This document shows positions 27,380 through 33,582 of a DNA stretch of 64,000 bases, one piece after another. The notes under the pieces are model-generated. The model saw only the letters and a list, made by a program, of their open reading frames with translations, did not search any database and was not told the DNA's origin. Made by a program: the position numbers and the translations under genes. Origin of the DNA: Flavobacteriaceae bacterium (GTDB lineage Bacteria; Bacteroidota; Bacteroidia; Flavobacteriales; Flavobacteriaceae); contig SIHP01000002.1 of the NCBI GenBank assembly GCA_004762155.1, positions 372,001 through 436,000 of the forward strand, in the 5' to 3' direction. Positions within the stretch are counted from its first letter, which is position 1. Every line of letters begins with the position of its first letter.

Positions 27380-27648
27380 TAGTTTTTATTTCTGACTTTA
27401 CAAGTTGGACATTCTGTTCCTTTTACAGTACTCTTAAGCTTAATACCACTCATATGCGTTACTATAAAGTCTTGTACAAATGCATAATTAGCGCTGTGAT
27501 TGTTAACCGTTATTTGTGCGTCCTCATACTTTTCTCGTATAAGGTTATCATACTCCTGATCTCCCCAACAATTTGGGCAATAGCCTTGAGATAATTCAGA
27601 AGTTTCTTTTTGTTTATTCTTTCCGAATAAGTGTTTTATAAAATTCAT
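27379..27648 (-). CDS. Small zinc-ribbon-like protein
   Basis: An 89-residue soluble protein with two CxxC knuckles, YCPNCWGDQEYD (near 23) and ECPTCKVR (near 80), about 55 residues apart; together they can bind one zinc or iron. CPNCWG followed by QEYD is a conserved start of a small Bacteroidota family of unknown function. It is the first gene of the eleven-gene minus-strand run; its stop overlaps the next ATG by one base. A separate upstream gene-free stretch of 257 bases probably holds the operon promoter. Confidence 0.78.
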   Translation of the reverse strand: MNFIKHLFGKNKQKETSELSQGYCPNCWGDQEYDNLIREKYEDAQITVNNHSANYAFVQDFIVTHMSGIKLKSTVKGTECPTCKVRNKN

Positions 27649-27760
27649 ATTTTAGTTGTCTTTTTTGTTTACTTTTTTCATTATATCTTAATTTAAAAAA
27701 AGCAAAGTAATTCACCTTTCACATAATATAAATACTATGCAAATTCATTACCAGTAGGTT

Positions 27761-27782
27761 ATAAGGCAAGTTACTGCCTTAT
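27761..27782. other. Hairpin upstream of the zinc-ribbon gene
   Basis: ATAAGGCA / TGCCTTAT, a perfect 8-bp stem with a 6-base loop, without a T-run on either side. It lies between the end of the CRTAC1-like operon and the start of the redox operon. It could be an operator or an RNA stem. A second stem, GTGACAC / GTGTCAC, sits nearby at about 27825-27855. Confidence 0.4.
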
Positions 27783-27905
27783 ATTAATTGGAGAAAGCTT
27801 TAGTTTTTCAATAGTTACTTTATGTGACACTCGGTGAAAATTTCTGTGTCACTTATTAAAATTGTACTATAAAAAACCCTATATATCTTCTCTTTATATA
27901 TAATA

Positions 27906-29600
27906 TTAATCTTGTTGGATATCTTCTTTAGGTGTTTCTAAAGTTGCATTCTGTTTTTCAACTTCGGCTTTTAAATCAATAATTGTATTGATTTCTGGGT
28001 TATCAACACTAATTACTTTATCGTTTGCTAATCGGATTTTAATGTTTGAAACACTTGATTCTTTTCCTAGTCCAAACTGTAATAAAGCTGTTTGATCACT
28101 AGCTAAACCTTCTCCTGTTACTAGCCATTCTGTAAGTTTTTTTGTTGGTGTAGTAACCGTTACTCTTGCGCCTTGTACATTAACAGACTCTCCTAAATCT
28201 ACTTGAAGGTAGTTGTTCGTTCCTCCTTTGTTAATATAAGCTAACGAAGGTGTATCAATGTTTACCCAAATCATATCCAGGTAACCATCATTATTAAAAT
28301 CGCTTACTAACGAAGTAATAGCATAATGCGGATTAACAACACCACTTTTTTCTTCGGTAGGAGCAAAAGTACCATCCTCTTTTTGAACTAAGAATCTACT
28401 TTTTAACCTGAATAATTTATTAGGTGCTAAGTCCACATAATTTTCGGCTACCATTAAATCTTGTAAACCATCATTATTCATATCAGCAAAGGTACAGCCC
28501 CAAGAAAATTCGTAATCTGCTATTTTAGTTTCTTTAGCTGTATCTGTAAATTGAAAATCACCATCGTTTCTAAACAAAATCCATTTCTCATTAAATAATG
28601 AGGCATCTTTTATATCTCCTTTTGCTAAAGCTCTTGGCAAAGTACTTCCTGTATTTGAAAACATAAAATCTACTAAACCATCATTATTATAATCACCAAC
28701 TGCTAATCCCATTGGGTAAGCAAACTTTTTGGTCAAAGGATTTGGTTTCATTGTATACGTTAAGTCACCATTATTTTTATAGGTTCTAGCTTCGCCTGTA
28801 TCATGCACAACTATTAAATCTAACCAAGAATCATTATCAATATCTACTAATACACCTTGAAATGTATTGTGTATATAGTCTAACCCAGCAGATTTTGTAA
28901 TACTTTTAAAGGTGTCATCACCATTATTAAGTAATAACTCACTTGTAGAGCCATAGGTGTAATCCTCAAAAATAGTTTGTCCTTCCATCAACTCTTTTTT
29001 AATATATGTAGACATAAAAATATCTAAATCACCATCTTTATCTATATCTCCTACAGTTAATCCTGCAGGTGTAGATTTTTCATTTATTGGTGTGTCAATT
29101 TTTTTAGCTGTGAATTTTCCATCTGTGTTATAATAAATGGTTAATCCATCTTCTCTACCTAAAAGAATGTCTGTAAATCCGTTATTATCAAAATCAGCAG
29201 AAACTAAACCTACAGTTGTTACGGTATTTCCTTTTTTAGGTAAGTTGACTTCTGAAGAAATATCGACAAATTTATTATTTCGATATGCGAAAATGGCATC
29301 TTCTTGATGCATTCCACCTCCAAAAAAAACTTCATCAACATTGTCATTATTAATATCAATTAAAGCTGCAGGTGCAATTGGTAATGATTTGTCTCCATTA
29401 TATTGATGTTTAAAGTCGAGTGCAACTTCTTCAAATAAAGGAATTTTACTATCATCTATTGTGATTTCGTACTTTTCTGAAGTAGCATCGTTCCAAAAAA
29501 ACCAAATAACTAATGTTAGTAATGCGACTATTATTAGCCCAATAACAATAAAGGTTTTTTTGAAAATACTTAATAAATTTCTTGTGTTTTTACTTAACAT
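27906..29600 (-). CDS. CRTAC1-like protein with FG-GAP/VCBS repeats and ASPIC/UnbV tail
   Basis: A 564-residue envelope protein with an N-terminal membrane anchor (residues 16-36). At least seven calcium-binding-type propeller motifs are visible, for example DIDKDGDLDIFM, DYNNDGLVDFMF, DMNNDGLQDLMV and DFNNDGYLDMIW, spaced about 50-60 residues apart, consistent with a seven-bladed beta-propeller. The C-terminal part (GARVTVTTPTKK to SNIKIRLAND) matches the ASPIC/UnbV domain. Homologues bind glycans, peptides or partners at the cell surface; the ligand is unknown. It overlaps the upstream DUF6796-like gene by 11 bases and is the last gene of a TetR-linked operon. Confidence 0.9.
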   Translation of the reverse strand: MLSKNTRNLLSIFKKTFIVIGLIIVALLTLVIWFFWNDATSEKYEITIDDSKIPLFEEVALDFKHQYNGDKSLPIAPAALIDINNDNVDEVFFGGGMHQEDAIFAYRNNKFVDISSEVNLPKKGNTVTTVGLVSADFDNNGFTDILLGREDGLTIYYNTDGKFTAKKIDTPINEKSTPAGLTVGDIDKDGDLDIFMSTYIKKELMEGQTIFEDYTYGSTSELLLNNGDDTFKSITKSAGLDYIHNTFQGVLVDIDNDSWLDLIVVHDTGEARTYKNNGDLTYTMKPNPLTKKFAYPMGLAVGDYNNDGLVDFMFSNTGSTLPRALAKGDIKDASLFNEKWILFRNDGDFQFTDTAKETKIADYEFSWGCTFADMNNDGLQDLMVAENYVDLAPNKLFRLKSRFLVQKEDGTFAPTEEKSGVVNPHYAITSLVSDFNNDGYLDMIWVNIDTPSLAYINKGGTNNYLQVDLGESVNVQGARVTVTTPTKKLTEWLVTGEGLASDQTALLQFGLGKESSVSNIKIRLANDKVISVDNPEINTIIDLKAEVEKQNATLETPKEDIQQD

Positions 29601-30258
29601 TATTGTTGGTTTTTGTATAATTATTTAGTTGATATAATGACAATGAGAAAAGGATAAAATGTGTTACATTCATAGCTATTGGTGCTAAATGTTTTGCTAA
29701 ACCTTCTGCCCAAATCAATGTTGAAAAAACCAATAGTAAAATTACAATTGGGTTAAAAATTGCCATCCATTTTTTATAATAGGTACCACCTTTTAATATA
29801 GCAATTACAAAAACTACAGATAATGAAGCTATAACAATACGAAGTACCTCTACCAATACTTCCATATGACCTGTATAATGCGCTAAAAGATTTTGGTATA
29901 TTGATGGATTCATAGCATCTTTTAAGTGAACTATATTTCCTATGGAAGCTCGAGAGCCAATCCAAATACCACCAACTGCAAAGGCAATAAATCCAATTGC
30001 TAAAACTATTCTGGCTAAAGTTTCGTTTCCAGATTTAAGCATTCTATAGATATGAATATATCCTGCAAAATAAAAAGGCAAACCAATAACTGCCAAGAAA
30101 TGACCTGTTGTAATATTATCTAAAGACACAAACTTAAAAAACTCATAATTTTCTGCGTGTCCTAAAATATTTGATGAATAGTGTAAAAAGTATTCTCCTA
30201 AACCTACAAGAATAGAAGCGACGAGACCTAAATAGCCTAAAGTTTTTGTTAGTTTCAT
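29590..30258 (-). CDS. Six-helix membrane protein (DUF6796-like)
   Basis: A 222-residue integral membrane protein with about six hydrophobic segments. The first part contains a GLGEYFLHYS segment and VSLDNITTGHFLAVIGLPFY, a His/Tyr-rich pattern I associate with DUF6796 proteins. No catalytic motif stands out, though several membrane-embedded histidines (GHFL, HYTGH, THFILF) could bind a metal or heme. It overlaps both neighbours by a few bases (4 and 11), so the three genes form one operon. The family name is a moderate-confidence recollection; the function is unknown. Confidence 0.65.
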   Translation of the reverse strand: MKLTKTLGYLGLVASILVGLGEYFLHYSSNILGHAENYEFFKFVSLDNITTGHFLAVIGLPFYFAGYIHIYRMLKSGNETLARIVLAIGFIAFAVGGIWIGSRASIGNIVHLKDAMNPSIYQNLLAHYTGHMEVLVEVLRIVIASLSVVFVIAILKGGTYYKKWMAIFNPIVILLLVFSTLIWAEGLAKHLAPIAMNVTHFILFSLSLYQLNNYTKTNNNVK

Positions 30259-30734
30259 TTTGTTAATAGTCGATTAGTTTTCAGTTTGTCGAAATATGTT
30301 AAAATTCCTTTCAAAATAAAATAAAGAACGATACCTAATGGGATTGCAGTTAATGCCCAACCTATGGTTCCACAAAGTAATTCGAAAGACAATTCTCTTG
30401 CTGTATTCCAAAAATCTATGTTATAACTTGTTTTAATAGCTTCAAAAGTTAACAACGTATGTTCTGTGCCAAAAACACGTGCCCCTATATTTATAAATGG
30501 AATTATTACTATAAGCTTTAATGGTTCTGCTACATAGCTAAAAGCAATCATTATTGGCAAATTGAGCCTAAATGGCAAAGCAATACATGTTAAAATAATA
30601 GTACTTATACCAAATATTGGAAAAATTGAAACTAAGGAAGAAACCACTAAACTTATAGCTAATTGTTTAGGTGTAAGCCCTTGTTTTAATAGTCCTTTAA
30701 ATTTATCCCAAAGTTTTATCAGTTTAGATTTCAT
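30255..30734 (-). CDS. DUF2062 domain-containing membrane protein
   Basis: A 159-residue membrane protein with three or four hydrophobic segments. GLTPKQLAISLVVSSLVSIF near residue 19 and the PFRLNLPIMIAFSYVAEPLK segment are typical of DUF2062, a small family often found next to glycosyltransferases or other envelope genes. Its function is not established. It is the first gene of the minus-strand operon that continues with the DUF6796-like and CRTAC1-like genes, and a palindrome shared with the tetR promoter lies about 60 bases upstream of its start. Confidence 0.8.
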   Translation of the reverse strand: MKSKLIKLWDKFKGLLKQGLTPKQLAISLVVSSLVSIFPIFGISTIILTCIALPFRLNLPIMIAFSYVAEPLKLIVIIPFINIGARVFGTEHTLLTFEAIKTSYNIDFWNTARELSFELLCGTIGWALTAIPLGIVLYFILKGILTYFDKLKTNRLLTK

Positions 30735-30793
30735 TTTTTCTAATTAATTTTAAAAATATAAGTGGCCTATATTCGCTATGGTAGTTACACTAA

Positions 30794-30811
30794 ACTAAAC
30801 AATCGGTTAGT
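30794..30811. promoter_or_regulatory. Candidate TetR operator upstream of the DUF2062 operon
   Basis: ACTAAACAATCGGTTAGT is an inverted repeat (ACTAA / TTAGT, with partial symmetry inward). It is nearly the same as the site at 31412-31429 and lies between tetR and the operon it precedes. This supports control of the operon by the adjacent TetR regulator. Confidence 0.65.
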
Positions 30812-30826
30812 TTGGTGTTAAAAAAA

Positions 30827-31390
30827 TTACAACCTCATAAATGTGTTCTCTATATAATTTTCTAGTTGTACCTCACTATAAACCTTGGAAGCAGATGATA
30901 AACCAATCATAGAAATCACCAAATAATCTGCTTGTTCCTCTAAAATATTTTGATCCTTATCGCTTTTGGAAACAAGTTTGTTAAAAAATACTTGTTTAAT
31001 ATCGTCATTAAAATCTTCTACTTGCTTTCTTACTTTCAAATCTGTATCGTTATCCAATTCATTTAAAGTATTAGATATTAAGCAACCTTTTGCAAAGCCT
31101 TTTCCAGCCGACAGTTTTAAAAATTTATAGAAATACTGCTTTATAGCTAAAAGCCCAGCTGAAGACGATTCAAGCTCATTAGTTATTTTGCTTACTTTTT
31201 TTCTATAGAGTTTTAAGCTTTCAACAAAAAGATTATTCTTACTTCCAAAGCTAGAATAAATAGAAAATTTATTAATTCCCATCGCTTTCTCAAGCATTTG
31301 CATAGACGTGCTTTCATAACCTTTAACCCAGAATAAATTCATGGCTTTTTCTACTACATCTTCTTCTATATATTCTTTTTTTCTTGACAT
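30827..31390 (-). CDS. TetR/AcrR family transcriptional regulator
   Basis: A 187-residue DNA-binding repressor. The N-terminal helix-turn-helix (about 8-55) reads EDVVEKAMNLFWVKGYEST then MQMLEKAMGINKFSIYSSFG and KNNLFVESLKLY, the classic TetR pattern. The C-terminal ligand domain includes GFAKGCLISNT, as in the TetR_C subfamily of AcrR-like regulators often responding to hydrophobic compounds or quinones. It is codirectional with the DUF2062 operon just downstream (92-base gap). Matching palindromes precede both tetR and the operon, so autoregulation plus operon repression is the natural reading. Confidence 0.92.
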   Translation of the reverse strand: MSRKKEYIEEDVVEKAMNLFWVKGYESTSMQMLEKAMGINKFSIYSSFGSKNNLFVESLKLYRKKVSKITNELESSSAGLLAIKQYFYKFLKLSAGKGFAKGCLISNTLNELDNDTDLKVRKQVEDFNDDIKQVFFNKLVSKSDKDQNILEEQADYLVISMIGLSSASKVYSEVQLENYIENTFMRL

Positions 31391-31411
31391 TTATGTGCTT
31401 ATAAAAACAAA

Positions 31412-31429
31412 TCTAAACAATCATTTAGT
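31412..31429. promoter_or_regulatory. Candidate TetR operator upstream of tetR
   Basis: TCTAAACAATCATTTAGT, palindromic at its ends (CTAAA / TTTAG), 21 bases upstream of the tetR start. It matches the site at 30794-30811 in 15 of 18 positions. Placement fits autoregulation. Confidence 0.65.
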
Positions 31430-31482
31430 TATTTGAAAATATTTTTTTAACCATTCTTTATTTAATTAACACATATAATTAT

Positions 31483-32142
31483 CTATTTAGTATCTGAAAT
31501 AAATTTAATATTATAATCTATTACCCCTTCTTTTCTCATTGTACTCATCACATTATTAACCGTTTGTCTTGAGGTATTTGTGAGGTTTGCAATTTCTTTA
31601 TGAGACAATAAGTTTTTAGCAACTGATGTTCCTTTATCATTTATTTTACCAAATTCTTCTAAATAATCAGTAATAAATTCTTTAATTCTGGTTGTGCTGT
31701 CTTTATACAATAAATCGTGAAGCCGTCGTTCTAATTTTTGAATACGTAGTCCATAAATTTTTAATATTCCATTCTTTAGTGACTTATGTTTTTCCATAAG
31801 TTCTTCCATTTTTCCTGACTCTATATAGCAGATTACACAGTCTTCTAAAGCATAAGCAGCCTCTTCGGTTGCAGCTTCTCTATTGTAAAGAGCGAGTTCC
31901 CCAAAGATATTACCACGTTTTACAACGTACTTAACAGTATCATTTGTTGTATTTACAATTTTGACACTGCCTCTTTTTAGAAAGAAAACACTATTCTTAT
32001 GTTCATCATTGAGCTCAATAGGCTTGCCTTTTTCAATATTATCCATTTCAAGAATCTCACAAATTCTCATCATATTGAGCATTCCGAGTTTTTTAAAAAG
32101 GTTGAAACCTTCTAAAAACCAATATTTTGTAATTGCTTTCAA
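31483..32142 (-). CDS. Crp/Fnr family transcriptional regulator
   Basis: A 219-residue regulator. Residues about 20-130 form a cyclic-nucleotide-binding-type beta barrel (FLKRGSVKIVN, RGNIFGELALY), and about 150-215 a winged helix with LLSHKEIANLTNTSRQTVNNVM, the Crp-type recognition helix. FGELALYNREAAT resembles the phosphate-binding cassette of CRP, so a nucleotide ligand is possible. No Fe-S cysteine cluster like that of FNR is present. It is a single gene with no obvious partner; targets are unknown. Confidence 0.9.
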   Translation of the reverse strand: MKAITKYWFLEGFNLFKKLGMLNMMRICEILEMDNIEKGKPIELNDEHKNSVFFLKRGSVKIVNTTNDTVKYVVKRGNIFGELALYNREAATEEAAYALEDCVICYIESGKMEELMEKHKSLKNGILKIYGLRIQKLERRLHDLLYKDSTTRIKEFITDYLEEFGKINDKGTSVAKNLLSHKEIANLTNTSRQTVNNVMSTMRKEGVIDYNIKFISDTK

Positions 32143-32277
32143 TTATAGTTGTTGTAATAATTTTTTAGTCAAAGATATAGAATTTAACATTCTAATGATT
32201 ATGTTAAATTTTTGATAGTTACTTTGGGCGACAGTTTAGATGTACTTAAAGATATCTCCCTCCCATATTTTTGGTAA

Positions 32278-32457
32278 CTAAACTCCGTAATCTATTGGTC
32301 TTTTACCAATATAACTCAAAAACATTTTTTCAGTTCCATGTGCACTATTGTTCATCAATAATGGTGTTGGATATTTATTCTGTGCATAAAAATTTGTTGC
32401 AAATGACCTTCTACAAATATGAGAAGAGACTAATTTGTATTTTGGATACTTACCAAT
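32278..32457 (-). pseudogene. Tyrosine recombinase/integrase C-terminal remnant
   Basis: A 59-codon open stretch between stops, without a start codon, encodes the catalytic end of a tyrosine site-specific recombinase. SSHICRRSFATNFY gives the HxxR box, AHGTEKMFLSYIG gives the second His and the nucleophile Tyr, and KYPKYKLV before it and GKRPIDYGV after it are usual in Flavobacteriia integrases. Everything upstream of this piece is missing or unreadable: only about the last sixth of a full integrase remains. It lies 166 bases from tRNA-Cys, a usual attachment site, so it is probably a scar of a lost integrated element. Confidence 0.85.
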
Positions 32458-32579
32458 TTAAGGTTCTTGTTAAAGAAAACAGAGTTATTACTTTTATCCG
32501 CGTGGGTAGAATTTATTTAGACTTTAACCGAAATAATACATTTAACATTGTGGATAATAAGGTGGGTAAAAGACTAAAA

Positions 32580-32610
32580 AAAACCTTAACTCTATGTAAG
32601 TTAAGGTTTT
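32580..32610 (-). terminator. Terminator downstream of tRNA-Cys
   Basis: AAAACCTTAAC / GTTAAGGTTTT perfect 11-bp stem with a 9-base loop; on the minus strand it is followed by a T-run. It ends the folB-tRNA-Cys transcript. Confidence 0.85.
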
Positions 32611-32623
32611 GTAATTATTGTTG

Positions 32624-32694
32624 AGGTGTCGAGCGGATTCGAACCGCTGTAGATGGTGTTGCAGACCACTGCCTAGCCACTCGGCCACGACACC
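32624..32694 (-). tRNA. tRNA-Cys (anticodon GCA)
   Basis: A 71-base cloverleaf on the minus strand. The acceptor stem GGTGTCG / CGACACC is perfect, with U as discriminator base, as in tRNA-Cys. The anticodon GCA lies at 32660-32662 in the loop TCTGCAA. The T arm contains GGTTCGAATCC. CCA is not encoded. The gene lies 48 bases after folB on the same strand and is followed by a strong terminator, so both may share a transcript. Confidence 0.97.
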
Positions 32695-32742
32695 CTTTCG
32701 GACGACAAATTTACATTTTTTCTTTGGTTCTGCAAGAACTTT

Positions 32743-33105
32743 TTAACTTTTACGCTTTTTTGTTAAAATAATTACTACTTCTCCAACATTTCCTCCTATT
32801 GGCGGATTAATTTTAGCCACACTTACTTTAGCTTTTTTTACCATAGGAATTTCATTAAAAATTCTGGTTAATATTCGCTGAGCAACTTCTTCTAATAACT
32901 TAGATCGTATTGCCATTTCTTCCTTAGCTATTTTATTAAGATGAACATAATCAACAGTATCATTTAAATCATCTGTCTTTGCCGATTTAGATAAATCTGC
33001 ATTTACTTTAATATCAACTCTATATTCCGATCCTATTTTTGCTTCCTCCTCTAAACAACCATGATTGGTAAAAACCTTTATGTTGTTAACTTCTATAACT
33101 CCCAT
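32743..33105 (-). CDS. folB: Dihydroneopterin aldolase FolB
   Basis: Enzyme of tetrahydrofolate synthesis: converts 7,8-dihydroneopterin to 6-hydroxymethyl-dihydropterin and glycolaldehyde. The 120-residue protein has the family pattern: VNNIKVFTNHGCLEEE at the N-terminus (pterin-binding Glu region), then YRVDIKVNADLSKS, DTVDYVHLNKI and LLEEVAQRIL, and a C-terminal KVSVAKINPPI. It forms a tunnel-shaped octamer in known homologues. It is upstream of tRNA-Cys on the same strand. Confidence 0.94.
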   Translation of the reverse strand: MGVIEVNNIKVFTNHGCLEEEAKIGSEYRVDIKVNADLSKSAKTDDLNDTVDYVHLNKIAKEEMAIRSKLLEEVAQRILTRIFNEIPMVKKAKVSVAKINPPIGGNVGEVVIILTKKRKS

Positions 33106-33205
33106 TTTGTTAAAAATTTCAACAAAAATACTTTTTTGATTTTAATCTTAATTAACTAATAATAGTTATTATTAGTTACATTTACTAATCATTAAAAAAC
33201 ATGCT

Positions 33206-33486
33206 ATGAATACTTCACCAAAACAAATGATTTATTGCCAACAATGTAAACACAGAAAATTAGATCTCTCAGTAGGGATTTTATGTTCTTTAACACATGA
33301 AAAACCTGCTTTTAAAGATAGTTTGTAATGATTTTATAGTAGCCTCCTGAAATTCAAACAAAAAGAGATTATGCTGCTGGAAACAAAGAAAATAATTCAA
33401 CTGAATTTAGCTTTAAAACACTTCTTTCAATTATAATATTTTTAATTGCATTATATAGATTAATACGTGTTTTTTCTACTATTTAA
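33206..33486 (+). pseudogene. Frameshifted CxxC/membrane-segment protein
   Basis: The first frame from ATG 33206 gives 40 residues: YCQQCKHRKLDLSVGILC then SLTHEKPAFKDSL and a stop at 33326. This CxxC...GxxC-x-LT-x-EKP-x-F pattern is the N-terminal zinc-binding part of a frequent small Bacteroidota membrane protein, which normally goes on with a C and a linker. The expected continuation is found in other frames: CNDFIVA in the +1 frame after the DS, then from about 33342 PPEIQTKRDYAAGNKE and a membrane helix (TLLSIIIFLIALY) to a TAA at 33486. Two single-base frameshifts (extra T near 33322, a lost base near 33343) explain the break. Confidence 0.7.
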
Positions 33487-33531
33487 AAAAACTTAAAAGT
33501 TTATTAGATTTTCTTTAAATATCTTGTAAAC

Positions 33532-33567
33532 AAAAAGAGCTTAAATTTAAAAATTTAAGCTCTTTTT
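33532..33567. terminator. Bidirectional terminator
   Basis: AAAAAGAGCTTAAATTT / AAATTTAAGCTCTTTTT perfect 17-bp stem with a 2-base loop, so symmetric for both strands. It lies between the frameshifted gene and the convergent Asp-box protein gene. Confidence 0.85.
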
Positions 33568-33582
33568 GTTTTATTGAATTTC

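Noticed and set aside
32271..32624. 117-codon open frame on the + strand
   Set aside because: It runs antisense through the integrase remnant and the tRNA-Cys terminator hairpin; its composition is not protein-like. The minus-strand reading gives a clear recombinase signature instead.
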